Assembly (NCBI GenBank): GCA_027605045.1
Contig: JAQFWX010000032.1
Coordinates: 458,771 to 522,770, forward strand
Direction of reading: 5' to 3'
DNA length: 64,000 bases
Origin: Phallus indusiatus
Lineage: Eukaryota; Basidiomycota; Agaricomycetes; Phallales; Phallaceae
The notes beneath the pieces were generated by a model. That model was not told the origin of the DNA, searched no databases, and saw nothing but the letters and a program-made list of their open reading frames with translations. Below are positions 39,794-51,583 of the stretch, one piece after another. The position numbers and the translations under genes are program-made. Position 1 is the stretch's first letter, and every line of letters starts with the position of its first letter.

Positions 39794-42700
39794 TCAGGAG
39801 TTCAAGGTCGATGGACCAGCCCGTGGGGGCTCTTGCGGACGGATAGAATTTCCACCAGAAGTGACAGGCCGGCCGTTTCTTCTCGAATCATTTCTCTTCG
39901 GCCTCCTGATATCGGATCGTGATGAAGAATTGTCAATCATATTGATATTTTTGAGAGGTCCACGCGGTTTTATAGGAATACCAAGTCGTGGTTTTTGCTT
40001 ATTTTTGGTACTCGTTGTAGGATCGTCATCGCCGACTTCATCTTTGCTTTCTGCATGATCCACAGGTATTAGATCGTCTAATGTTCCACCACTCTTGATC
40101 AATTCGGCCGCTGATCGACATTCGGACTGAAATTGGTTCAATAAAGCTAGACCGAAATGGCTTGTCAAATTCTGCTCGTAAATGTGAAAAAAATGTTTAA
40201 AGAGATAGGAATAAATTGCAGAATGCAGACCTTTGCTCGATCAAAGGGATCCGCTACAACAAATATATCATCCCACGGCTTGATCTTATCTTGCATCAAT
40301 TCCTTCGAGTCCTCTGATAGAATTGAAGGCGCCATCGCGGTCTCAGAAGCCTCCGCAATAGTTCCGTCTTCTACTTCTAGTTCGTTCAGTTCAGCAGAAA
40401 GCCCTTCAGAAATGACATCTCCCAGTTCTTCTTGCTGCTCCCGCCAAGCAGCAATGTCATCATCTTCTGTGTCCCTGGCCACTGATAGTTCCTCATCCAT
40501 TTCAAGTTGTTTCTCGTCGATTGTTGAGTCGGCTCTCTCCTTCCCTTTCTTATTTTTCCTTTTGAGTTTTTTCATGAGCTTATCCTGATCATCAATATGT
40601 CGTTCTACACAACCGCCATCACGGATACTCAGTAACTGGGTGGTGTGAACGAATTCATTTCCCCAAAAGCTGAACGAGTTTGTTGATATTTTTTCATCAA
40701 GAATTGAGACATAGAACATACTTGAACCATCCAAGCAGTACTTCTCCCAAATCAAATTCGACTTGGATCGTATCTTTGTCAACAGATCGGAAACGGGTAT
40801 CACAAAGTATCGCCTTTTTCTTTCGGGTTATATAAAATATACCTTGACGAGGGTTGGAGGGTAAAGGGGATACCCTTCCTGAAGGTTAGGTAATATTCCT
40901 TTCATCTAAAAAAGGTGATTCAAACTATGTAAGTAAAAATTAAAATTAATTCGTAAATAACTCAACTTGCAAATATCCAATCACCATCATAACCAAGGTG
41001 TAGCTGTTGAATGTTCGCGGTCCGAAGGCACCAGACGAATCGTTCAAATTACAATACTTGGCCCAGCGCTTGATTGCCACACACATGGGTCGAATATTTG
41101 GAGCGATTTTACAATAGTTGTCCACGAGGTAGGTATTAATTAGCCCAAGGCGATCATTGATATTTATGTCACAATCTATACCCGTAGTTGGGTCACGACA
41201 CTTGACTGTGAGGATGTCAATGGTGGAGCGAAGCATAAAATGAGAGAAAATGCACCAATCGGAACGGAAGCAGTAGGTATGATGTAAACGTTGACAAACT
41301 GATAGGAGGCCAAAATTTGTCCGACAGATCTAACAAAAAACTCCAGCATTCATCTTCTACGTAAAAACATAAGTTACCTGACGGAATAAATTCCTATTGG
41401 AGCTCGCAATCAATCTAGTTGAAGTAATAACGTAAACAATATCAACGCACGGGGTAAATTTGACAGCTTAGTGTGAGGGGTGAATCCCACAGGATGGTCA
41501 GGATCCTAATTCAATCAGATATTCATGCTAAACATGCACTTCCATAAATCGCCTCACAATAACCACAAGATCCAAGTCACTACTCGCTACCGATACTCCA
41601 TACCGTGTGCTTCCAAAGTTCAGCAAATGAAATTGATTCCCAAACTCTTTTTTGAGAACTTTTTCAATCCGGGATATGGTAAGTTTTCGGCGATCATAAA
41701 CCTGACGAGAAGGGTTTAATCTCTAAAAGAGATTTAGTTCATACGACTAATTCTACATAGCTCACGGCTTACTTTGTAGGAGTCCCTAACCTGTTGAGAC
41801 AATGTTGCGGTAGAATATTGCCTTTTGTGATGACTCAGAGCATGGCCTAGAATATTGTACACAGATTGGCCATGACGCAGTGTCCGTTGGCTGACGGAAG
41901 CGGCATTATGGAAAAAACGAGTTGTATGAGGCGACAGTGTACGAGCATGGTTCTGGAAGTGGCAAAGCGTGTTTCAGAAGAAGATTACATGCACTTTTCA
42001 AAAATTATTTCACTCACGAACGATGGGATAAAGGGATCTTCAATAACAATGTACTGGTGACACCAGGTAATAGGTGGCTCAAGGGGTGACCAGGCTTCCA
42101 AACCACGCTGGATTTTTGCATACCATTCTTGAATTTGGATCCGGGCCGCTGCGTCTTTTTTGGTAGCAGTGAGACGTGGAACGTTTCTTCCGCTTTTGAC
42201 GGAGAATATTTGTTCGCTTGCCACAACTGTCGATTTAGAGTTATGTGTTGCCCAAAACCTGTGAAACCAGATAAGATAGAGGCCATTTTTTTTAAGAGAA
42301 CGCACTCGAAGAAATCGTAAAGGTATGCTTTGATCTGTTTGTCTACTACGCTACTCCCGATTTCCTTGTTGAAGAATCCAGTTTCGATATAAAAGGACTG
42401 TGGTGAGAAACGAGGCGGAAAGTCGGCCGTAACCCAGACGCCTGTGGCAGCCTTTCGGAGCTCTTCGACTGGCTGGTCCGTAGGATCTTGCAGACTGGGA
42501 ACGCCCTTTTTATTCTGCGTGACGTTAGAAAACAATCAAGCTAAATTAGTTACTTTTCTCAACTTACTTGAAGGAAAACAATGACCATCAGAGCGACACA
42601 CGTGGGAGTTAATTGCTCTAATCCAATAGTCCGGACCCAAAAATAAACGAACGTGACAAGAGTTTTATAGAGATCAGTGCAAAGATAAGCTTTAAGCAAT

Positions 42701-43557
42701 TTGATCAAAGGTGGTAGGGTGGGCATCGGGGGTGAAAGGTGAAAAGAAAGGAACTGTTCTGTCCCCTCGGCGCGAATCACCACAGGATAGCGAATATATG
42801 GGACACTAAAAAGCCTGGGTTCAAACCAGGAGGGATATTCCGGAGGAGGATCAAGCTCTTCTACAGTAGGAATGTTGTCTACTTGTGGGACTAAGTCGTG
42901 CACATCCCCGTCTATGAGAGATCCTGTGAGACCGTGCACTTGTAGTAACATGACTATATTCCTAGCAAGGTAATGCAGCATAAGATTAGGCATGATTTCA
43001 ATGGTGGTGAAAGATAATTACATGGGATCATAAGGACCTATTCGGGACTCATCTTTTGTGCCAGGAGGAAATCCGGCTTTGCGACTATCGTCCTTGAAGA
43101 ACAAATCTGCTCAGAGAGCCACTTGAAATCGAGAGATGATGAGCTTACGATGATAACCAGCTCTAACGGGGCATATTCCAGGTCTTGTGCGTACTGACTG
43201 AGACTGACGTCCCGAACTGAGAAATGCTCGCCAAAGGTGGCTGGGATGAGCTCATTTAGCCACTTGATAGTCGCTGCCCGCTTTTTTAACGCAGCCGTAT
43301 TGGGGCTATGTAGCTATTGAGATTGGGATTAATATGATCTGCACCAAAAAAGAAACATGGAGAAAATGACCGCGAACCTGTAGGATTCGGTTGACATCGG
43401 TGGGGATCCGAGGGTGGAGGCTGGGTTCTTTGCGAAGGAGCAGCCTCCGCACGGTTTTCTCTTGGCCCTTATTCATTGGTTCTATGTAAGGCGTGTACAA
43501 TGCTTGACGGGATTGTGGAACTGACAGAGAGAACCATCGCGTTCCAATCAAACGCAT
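39794..43557 (-). CDS. Tandem Cid1-type nucleotidyltransferase (TUTase/poly(A)-polymerase-like), first module inactive-looking
   Basis: Enzymes of this class add U or A to RNA 3' ends. At first sight there are two genes, but an intron opening after IEDPFIPSF (GTGAGT) and closing at CTTCCAG before NHARTL rebuilds the conserved EDPF...N-x-ARTL motif and runs on in frame. Module 1 (about 42030-43330): WLNELIPATFGEH, then a palm where the catalytic GS and Asp-x-Asp are replaced (APLELVII), followed by a complete helper domain (FVYFWVRTIGLEQLTPTCVA). Module 2 (about 39800-41720): VLKKEFGNQFHLLNFGSTRY and SSDLDLVVI with the GS and Asp pair, the third Asp in GIDCDININDRLG, VAIKRWAKYCNLND and YTLVMMVIGYLQ, then DPFDRAKNLTSHFG. 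The tail is acidic then Arg/Pro-rich. Start at 43557 (MRLIGTRWFSLSVPQSRQAL), faintly mitochondrial. Exon details around 41400-41520 are uncertain. Confidence 0.8.
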
Positions 43558-43590
43558 TAGGGCATTGGGACATCGGGATCGTGACGTTAT

Positions 43591-43603
43591 GTGACAATGT
43601 CAC
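43591..43603. promoter_or_regulatory. GTGACAATGTCAC palindrome in a 52-base divergent promoter
   Basis: A 13-base perfect inverted repeat (GTGACA-A-TGTCAC) sits between the start codons of the nucleotidyltransferase (minus, 43557) and the amidotransferase (plus, 43610). A CRE-like TGACGT is next to it at 43582-43587. Such sites are bound by bZIP factors in other fungi; binding here is inferred. Confidence 0.45.
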
Positions 43604-43609
43604 GCTTCC

Positions 43610-44592
43610 ATGGTCCTTCGCCTCGCCCTCCTCGTTTGCGATACACCCAATCCTTATGTGTTAGAAGAACACGGTGACTATCTAGCAATATTCACCCGGT
43701 TCTTTAAGAATTCTCTTCCGGACAAAAGTGTCGAATTTGTCATCAATGAGTATGATGTCGTGCAAAAGCAGGAATATCCTCCCGATGATTCAGAGTATGA
43801 TGCAGTGGTGATCACTGGCTCTGGTAGGCTTTTACTTGTATTCTAATATGAGGATTGTGTTCATAGTCTCATTCTAGCTGCATCTGCATATGATGACCTA
43901 CCCTGGATAACCAAACTCATAGACTATATTCGCAATCTTGCAAAGGTTAAACCTACCATCAAGATAATAGGTAACTTGACTTCAATCCTTTTCATTTTAT
44001 AAATTGGCTCATATCGCACATTTATGAAGGTATTTGTTTTGGGCATCAGATTATAGCTCACTCTTTTGGTTCGAAATGTGTCCCGAATAGTGGCTGGGAA
44101 GCGGGTGTGTATGAAGTCCAATTAACAGATACAGGGAAAAAAATATTTGGAACTTCTTCTATTGTACGCTTAAATTCATAATTGTCGTTTCTCAAGCTCA
44201 TAAAATACTTTTAGAACATTCAACAAATGCATCGGGATCATGTGCCTTTTCTGCCGCCTGGGTTCAAATTATTGGGGAAAACCGAACTCTCTCCTGTTCA
44301 AGGAATGATACTTCCATATGACAACGATCCTTCAAGGACCCATGTCTTCTGCGTTCAAGGTCAATGATATATGCTCCCTATTGTCTTGGATCTAAGCGAC
44401 GATTGTATATGCAGGTCATCCGGAATTCGTCCTGATATTGTCAACAAAATCGTTGACGTACGAGGTAGTGCATCTGCGATGAGTGCTGAAACTGTCGTGG
44501 AAGCCAAAGCACGAGCTATCAATCCTGACGACGGTATTGGTATCATTGGCAAGGCAATCTGGAGGGTTATTGGAGTCGATATCACAAATTAG
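43610..44592 (+). CDS. Class I glutamine amidotransferase-like protein, apparent frameshift near the end
   Basis: Stand-alone GATase1-fold protein; homologues are cytosolic glutamine or gamma-glutamyl hydrolases. It starts MVLRLALLVCDTPNPYVLEE and runs through about five exons. Landmarks: DAVVITGSG then ASAYDDLPWI, IIGICFGHQIIAHSFGS (nucleophile Cys), QMHRDHVPFLPPGFKLLG, and GHPEF with the His and Glu of the triad. Directly after GHPEF the frame breaks: as given it stops at 44480-44482. Another frame carries the expected ending (PDIVNKIVDVRGSASAMSAE and GIIGKAIWRVIGVDITN) to TAG at 44590-44592. One missing C at 44428 (CC to C) would explain this. The gene is divergent from the nucleotidyltransferase with 52 bases between start codons. 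The substrate is not known. Confidence 0.83.
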
Positions 44593-45486
44593 AAGAAGTA
44601 TTTCACTAGAATGAATTTTGGGATTTTCCGTTCACCTTGTAGCAAAGCGGTTTGCATCATTCATGAACCATAATCGCGACCATTGTTTTGCTGCCTAACC
44701 CAAGGTTCATCAACACGGGCTAAAGGGATCTCGTGATTTCGTCTTGCCATCATTGCTAGATGACTACGAACTGCCATGCCTCGAGTTGAGTATCTCAAAA
44801 TGACACTGCAAAACTCGGTGGAACCGGAATTTTAGAATAACTGGATAGACGCATCGCCTTACAATGACTGCATATACTTGCATTCTACGATCATACCATC
44901 ACGGCAGTCTCCTGAGGTGTTGAAAAGAGAAATAGTAGTTTAGCATTTAAATTCTATTCATATAAGACAATTGTATCTAAATACACAAATACATCAGCTC
45001 TGCAAAAAAAACAAAGCCCTCTCAGAAATTGGCCCAACTTGACAGGAGCACACAAAAGACAGCACCGACCTACTAACGTAGCATCGTATGTCTTTTATTC
45101 GATTGCGATCCGAAAAAAATTATAGGAATAATGGAATTTTCCGTTACTCACTCTGCTTTAGGAAACGTATTATGTGACGTGAACGACATCTCCTCTTTTC
45201 AAGGAGCTCGGTGAAAAATTATTGTAAGATTCGTTTCGTATATGTTTCATATTCGATTGCCAATCGATATCAAACTCATGAAAAGCTCATTACCAGTATT
45301 GCGAGCACCAATATAACGTCCATTACTGCCTCACTACTTACATAAATGTAGTGTATAGCTCCTAGTAATGTAATACATAAGAATCCTTGTTATGACCAAA
45401 TCATTTTATCTTGCGGATCTATCCTTTCCCGGATACCAAAAAGAACACAAACCAAATAAAACCGAGACTTAAAAGTATGAACGTTA
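44593..45486. other. Intergenic between convergent amidotransferase and GT90 genes
   Basis: About 890 bases, AT-rich, with no frame or motif recognised. Confidence 0.5.
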
Positions 45487-47867
45487 TCACTTATAATACT
45501 CATCCCCAGCCAATTCATAGGACGCTTCAACCCTGTCATCACTGAGTAGTCTTGCGTATTCAAGGAGAAGGCGGTATGCCTATGTAAAACCAGTTTCTCA
45601 GTAAAAATTGGGGTAATAATGACACTGAAATACCTACGTATGCAGTCATATCTTCCCATCGCCAATAATCTTTCGAAAACTGAATCGCATTGTTGCTGAT
45701 TTCTTCTGCTAAATCTTCATGAGCTCCGGACCCGCTGTTGGGATCGCCCGAGAAAAACGCCATGATGTTGTACACATCGGAATAGTCCGATTGTATAGGC
45801 TGATATGGCAATGTCAGAGACGAAAGGAAGGGGAAAGTTGTGGTATTCGTCATACAATATAATGATAATAGGGTATCAGCCTGATCAGGAGGAGTCTCAA
45901 TCAGCCGGAGGAGAAACAAGCAGAAAAGTAGTGGTCATTCTTACCATTTGGTATTCCATTCAACAAATACGCTGGACTTGAACACCACCCTGATATAGCA
46001 AAATTGAGTTTAGGACAAAATTGCGCCAGAGTATACTTACTGTCCGAAAGCCAGCCTACGCTGGAAATCCGTACTCCAGTCATTCGCGTCTGATTGCCGT
46101 GTCAGCGTACGAACAATAAGAGAAATCGAGAAGAGACAAACCCAAGTCAACAAAAAACTTCTTTTGCCCAATCGTAGGAAGAAAAGCTGCTGGCTTCCAA
46201 ATAGTGGTTTTATTCATTTCTTCGCAAGTCCCATCTACTTGACTGCATTGAACAGGTTCTCCACTAAACCCGACATCCATCCACAATCGGTTGAGCATAG
46301 AGCGCGGATACTTTTTCGTGTAAAGCTTGTTACCGTTTCCAGAATCCTGTAATAATAACTCGATGTCGTCTTGGGGTGTAACATCGCTTTCACCGAATAA
46401 GATAGCCAACTTCGCTCTGGACCCATTTCTCCACGAAATATTGGGGCCAGCATTGGACAAGTCTCGATGCCAATTCCACCCAGTAGTCTTGCCCCTCCAG
46501 AAAAGTTTTTGAGCATCCGGTTCACGGCGTTCATGCCATGGATGCGGTTCTATAAGCGTCATGTCGTGATAATCCCAGGTGCTAGTGGGAAGTAGAAAAC
46601 CAGCCCCAGGTTGGCATTTGGAAAACACGAAGAAAGGCGATAGTTTGATATCGTGTGCGGAAGGCGAGAATATCAGGGGCGAGCTTTGTTGTACTCCGGA
46701 ACTAGAACACACTTTCAAATAATCAACATGAGACTTGATAAAGGATGCTAATGAGATGGTTGTTTGTAAGCCCTGCAGTCAGAAACGAATGACTTTGAAT
46801 AACCTTTTGATGGGTGGGACAATCCAAAGACAGGATCATCGGGTAAGCAAACATTGTCTAAATTCTGTTGATCATTCCGATTAACGTTCTCATAATACGC
46901 CAATTCAGTTTCGGTGAAAGCTATCCCAGATTTGAATGAGCCATTAGAAGATAACAAATGAAAAATAACGTACAATCCAGAGTTTCAATCTTCTCTTGGG
47001 CTTTTTTCCGTAAATCTTCGCCAAGCCAAATGTCACCGCGCAAAGTGTGGTGACCATGGATAACCATATCAGGAAGACTTCGACAGAACTCCATGATTAT
47101 ACTTGTCAACTGACGAGGATTTCCCATCCACCATCCATCACCATATACACCGAAATTTCCCTTGGAAATGTTGAAATGGAAACCATTAGTATTTTCAAGC
47201 TTTTGAAGGCGCTGGCGGAAGACTTTGGGAGACAAGGCGAGGTAGGGTGTTATGTCATAGTTTATTTGATCGAACTGCAGAGAAGAATACGTCAAGAGCA
47301 CGTTTTAGGACGCTGAGATATACGAAGCATCTTACTTCATCCACAAGTTTGACGTTGTGTTTTTGAACGTAATCCCACCTGATCAAGAGTTACATGTGAT
47401 ATCAGTCGAACAAGAACGCGATCGGCAAAGACATACCATAAGTTGAATCCCGCGGGAGGAGGATATCCATATCTACGTTTATATTCCGTTACTGCCTCAT
47501 AAAGAGTTTTACTCTGTCTATTTTGAGAGGAGAAATGAGTGTCTTTTTCTCTTTCCCGCACTTGGCCGCTTTCCTACCTATCGTTCATGGATCTCCATCT
47601 CTTCTTGGCATCTTCCATGAGGACTGAAATGGGATGACGGCCGTCCATATTCACTTCAAGCAGTCCATCAGGTCTCAAGAAGTGCTCCTCTGAGTTGGGT
47701 GCGTCACTTTCTGCATTCAGCTGGGTGCTGTTCTTCCCGTTGATGGAGGCGGAGGGTCTCAGGGAAATGGGTTTTGTAAGGACGTCACGATGCTGCCATA
47801 TCAACACAAGAAAACAAGATACAACAATAGTGAGGAAAAGGCGAGTTTGGGTAGGAGAAGACAACAT
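45487..47867 (-). CDS. Glycosyltransferase family 90 (CAP10-type), Golgi type II membrane protein
   Basis: CAP10/GT90 proteins include fungal xylosyl- or glucosyltransferases that build cell-surface glycans. The start at 47867 is followed by a signal anchor (LFLTIVVSCFLVLIWQ) and a stem. A conserved opener appears after the first intron (AVTEYKRRYGYPPPAGFNLW). Further landmarks: QINYDITPYLALSPKVFRQR, GDGWWMGNPRQ, the donor-site motif KLFWRGKTTGWNW with WRNGSRAKLA, then LDFSYCSYADTAIRRE, and FKSSVFVEWNTKW joined to LIPYYHYI and PIQSDYSDVYNIMAFFSGD. After GAHEDLAEEISNNA comes WRWEDMTAY joined to AYRLLLEYARLLSD, ending DEYYK at 45487. These joins need about ten short introns; all tested ones keep phase. 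The family call is strong, the acceptor substrate unknown. Confidence 0.88.
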
Positions 47868-48107
47868 TACGGGTTGGCCAAGACCTACTACATTCTATGA
47901 GTACTAAGGCGGTTATCAGGCACGCCGTCAGAGTTTCTCACGATTGCCCTAGACTTCAAGGGTCCATTTTTTATCTATCACATTACTAGAAGCTATCACA
48001 GTAATTTTCAACGAAGTACACTGCTCGACCACAAATGCCAGGAATATAATCCATTTTTTATCGTGTATATATACAGATTGACCCTGTTTTGTCCAATTTT
48101 GAAAGTG

Positions 48108-49734
48108 TTACTCGTCATCAGAGTCCCAGGGTACAATCGAGATATGAATGCTGTCCTCCGGACGTTGTACGTCGTCCTCGATTTCTGGGCAGCGGACAAG
48201 GAGTTGCAGAGGATATCCTTCCTCTCGCCGTTTGTCAGAAAATGCGCGGAACGCATCCGCATGCGCCTCGCTCAATGAATCCTCCATCTCTACGGTTATT
48301 TTGCATAAACGAGGACAGAGAGGCGGGTTTTAAAAGTAGACGTCCTTCTGGTTTTTGAACCTCGTTTCGAAGCCTTTGGACGTTTTGATCCTGGTAATAA
48401 TGCCGAAAGACATACCAAGGATGTTTCTTCCTCGCCATCATCCAAAAATTCGTTCCGAGCTTGTCGAACGAATAGGGTCTCCAGATTCGTTAGCGAAGTA
48501 AAGATTGTTTTGAATGATTTAAGATTCGGGGAATACTCTCCAGTATTGAGAATAATTTCTAAATGTGTGATAATGGAGGGTTCCACTGATTGCCAGAACA
48601 GATCCCAGAAAAGTGATATGCACCATTTGCTGTCATAAACATACACAAGGTCATGATCGTCAATTGGATCGATGCATGGTGTGTCGCAATTCTTTTGAAA
48701 GAGAGTGCTACAAAATCATTCCAGGGGAAGAGTATACGGAGAGAGGTGAATTGGACTTGGGACAAAAGCTCGCGTAGCGCAGGCGAGGTCCCACCAGGAT
48801 CAGAAGTGATCTTCCATTTGATATTCGATGGAAAAGACAAATGACTCAAGAGAAAATACAGTAACTTGATTGCACGGTTCACATTGAGAACCAGCCTTTG
48901 CAAGTGAGGTAGATTGATCTCGCGATCACGGGTGGGACGGGTTGCGCCGACGTCAAAGTCCAGGTCCCAGTTGATTTGAAGACTGAACAGTTCAAGGCAA
49001 GGCAACTGTTCGAAAAGGTCGAGTAGGAGATCGGAGTCGATGTCAAAGGAGTCATTCGGTGTGGTGAGATAAAGCTCTGACAGATTGCGGAGCAAAGGAT
49101 TTGGTCGCAGTTGTCGTCGGACGCCGTTGAAGAGCTCGTGGTGCATATGTTTAAGGTTCTGTGCTTCTCCTGAAAACAGTGTGTCCATGAATGTTTCACC
49201 AAGATTTAACATCGAGGCCATGAACCCCATATGCTTGAAGCAAAAGTATTGGAGCTTTGGGGCAGGCCGTTGAAGATATGGCAAGATTTGTTTGATTGCT
49301 GCCTGCTTAGGATTGGCCGCCCAAGTGGACTTAGAGCTGGACCACATAGGAAATACAAACACGTATAAAGTTTTGAACCTGTGGATCTGTTGAAAGATTG
49401 TGGAAAGCATGTTTGACGTCTCCTCATGCTTTCGCCCACGAAGCGCGTTCGGTTCGAAGAAGACGTTTAACAAGGCAGAATTGGATCGGCGAAGCAACTC
49501 TTTTATTCCATCTGGATTAATTTGTGGAACCAAAATGCATGTCCACATTGTAGGATCGGACAAAAGAACACGTCTCCAGGAACGACAGACGTGAGACGCG
49601 AGAATGGGTGAGGCGGGCACGGTTAGTTGATAATGGCAGTGAGGTTCGTGTTCCTGTTGGGTGGGACTATAAACGTAGGTATATTGTATTATTTCTCGAA
49701 AGATATCTTGAGGAACACGGTCCATTCCTTTCAT
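48108..49734 (-). pseudogene. F-box protein, copy 1, two apparent frameshifts
   Basis: F-box proteins recruit targets to SCF ubiquitin ligases. The start at 49734 gives MKGMDRVPQDIFREIIQYTY, an F-box opening, followed by ILASHVCRSWRRVLLSDPTM and a long LRR-like region with the LPHLQRLVLNV helix. It is a close paralogue of the intact gene at 55182-56834, which allows the breaks to be placed. The first is near 48698-48700, where TTT should be TTTT; reading then continues SKWCISLFWDLFWQSVEPSI. The second is near 48325-48327, where CCC (minus strand) should be CCCC; reading then continues CKITVEMEDSLSEAHADAF to TAA at 48108-48110. Both breaks are homopolymer losses, so sequencing error is as likely as a true pseudogene. 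As given, the first frame ends at 48559. Confidence 0.78.
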
Positions 49735-50184
49735 TGTCCTGAGTATGCGAGTGGAAAGAAGAGCAATATTGAGTTTCGGCTATTGGCGGCGCGACGACTT
49801 TTCTGACTCCACAAGCTTTAGAGCATATAAAGTGAGGGAAGCCAGAGAAAATGGACATTACGAAAGCGAAACTTTTAAAGGCGTCGCTTCATAGGCTCTA
49901 TCACATTAGATTAGCCTAAAGGCGGGACACTGTCACCCACATGCAACTCGGAGAATGTTAGTACCAATAACAGGGACACGAAGACTTGATGTAAGCAGCT
50001 CTTATAATGGCCTCATCTTAAGCAGCAAAGGATAAGACATACTTATAAGACAACGTAAATCGGTATGAATCACGGCGTCACATGGTTAACTTCATTCAAC
50101 AAGAGTAGTATATTAGAATTACGATGAAGGAGCATGAGCGTCGTGTTCAGACATTAATATATAGTCAAGTTCGTAAATGTCCAA
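49735..50184. other. Spacer between F-box copy 1 and FAS1 copy A
   Basis: About 450 bases containing the F-box 5' leader and FAS1-A 3' untranslated region; nothing further recognised. Confidence 0.5.
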
Positions 50185-51583
50185 TTATCGAGTAATAAGG
50201 CAGCCCGCCAGTATCGAAAGGAAGATAGACGTTATATATCCAAAGGACGCTTTGTGGGCACCATTAGAGCCATTATTGCCATTAGAAGTTGTATTGCCAG
50301 GAGAACCAGATGAAGAAGAGCCTAAACCGGATGGGCCCGAGCTACCCACAGGACTAGTTTGTGTCGCTTCAACTGAAGCAGCAGTTGCGGCAGCGGACGA
50401 CGCGGATGCGAGACTATGGGAGATAAAGTCAACACATAATACATAATATATCAAAAATGCGTACGCGGAGCTGGCTGCTGTTGGGTCCGTTGCTACATTG
50501 AGCAAAACGTTGTCTATCACATGGACGACACCGTTGGAAATTAAGACATCAGGTTGAATAACCTTGGCGGTGCTGGATCCACTCGAAACAAAGACACCTG
50601 ACGAGTTCTTGGTGAACGTTAATGGCTCTCCAAGTGCTGTAATGGCGTTCGAGGGGAACTGAGGGGAATACAGCGTCGAACCATTTATGACGTGATTTCC
50701 TATAATCGCACCCAATGCTTAGGTCGACGTTATTGGCGGAGGCGAGAGAGGCAAATGCCATATCTGATGGCGCGAAAATAGTTTGACCTTGAGATGCCTC
50801 TAAGGATTTGAGCAGTGACGTCTGTTGGACTGCTCCTTGTAAGGCTTTGAGACCACCCAAAGCTAATGCGTCTGCAATAGACGGAGGAGGTTCTAAAACA
50901 GCGTCCAGAACATAGCCTTGTAGGTTGGAATTGGTGACGTTAGAGGGTAATGTAATTGGTCTTAAGTGCCTGAACAGGTTTGCTGAAAGAAAATAATTAG
51001 TACATTGAAATAAGGCGGAAGAAAAAGTAAGAATATATATACTTTTGACTAATGATTTTGATGGTACCGTTGTCATTTGTGATTGCCAACACTTGACCTT
51101 CGTCCCCTCAAGTTTAACAAGTTGCGAGGTATTCATGAAGGTCCGAGCAAGAGTGTAGTTAGGGAACGAAGCAATATTATCCGTTGTATACCTCCCTTTA
51201 ACTATATGATATGTCAGAATGGCGCCAAGTGTGTTCAAATCGGTTATATTCTTCGGAGGAGACTGGGCGACTGTTCATAGGAGTGAGACATTGGGCATTA
51301 AATCAAGGCAAGAAGGTAAAGAACACCGTACAGGCATCGTTGTTGGGGACGAGTATTGTTGCACTTTCGTTGCTGGTAACAATTTCTGCAAGATCGAGCA
51401 CATATTCGTTTCCGGCTTGGGAACCCAGTACACGGTCGGTGGCGTTTACGAAGGAACTCTCACCGTCTTCTGCGAGAAAATTTGCAAGGAAAGCTAGTTC
51501 GGCTAGTTGAGTTGCGTTTTGGACAGGCGTAGTTGTTTCTTGTGCAACAGACAGCAGAGAGCAAGCAACAATGAGAAATGCAT
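50185..51583 (-). pseudogene. Fasciclin (FAS1) GPI-type protein, copy A, three apparent frameshifts
   Basis: FAS1 domains mediate adhesion; this copy is a close paralogue of 52830-54264. It starts at 51583 (MHFSLLLALCCLL) but the body (QETTTPVQNATQLAELAF) is one base out of frame near 51545, where GG may have become G. It continues with ITDLN-type and LTYHIVKGRYTTDNIASF sequence. At 51104-51107 a GGGG (minus strand) should be GGGGG to keep the second half of the exon in frame. Domain 2 follows (TIFAPSDMAFASLASANN) with a third break near 50713-50720, then IIGNHVINGSTLYSPQF and SNGVVHVIDNVLLNVA. The last exon encodes an Ala/Ser/Gly-rich stalk and a GPI-like end (GYITSIFLSILAGCLITR), stop at 50185. 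Two of the three breaks are homopolymer losses, so the gene may be functional in the organism. Confidence 0.78.

Noticed and set aside
41985..42993. Reading the 42-43.6 kb part as a separate gene ending with SEIIFEKCM at 41985
   Set aside because: The end lies inside an intron: a GTGAGT donor precedes it, and the acceptor at CTTCCAG restores the conserved N-x-ARTL motif in frame with the next module.
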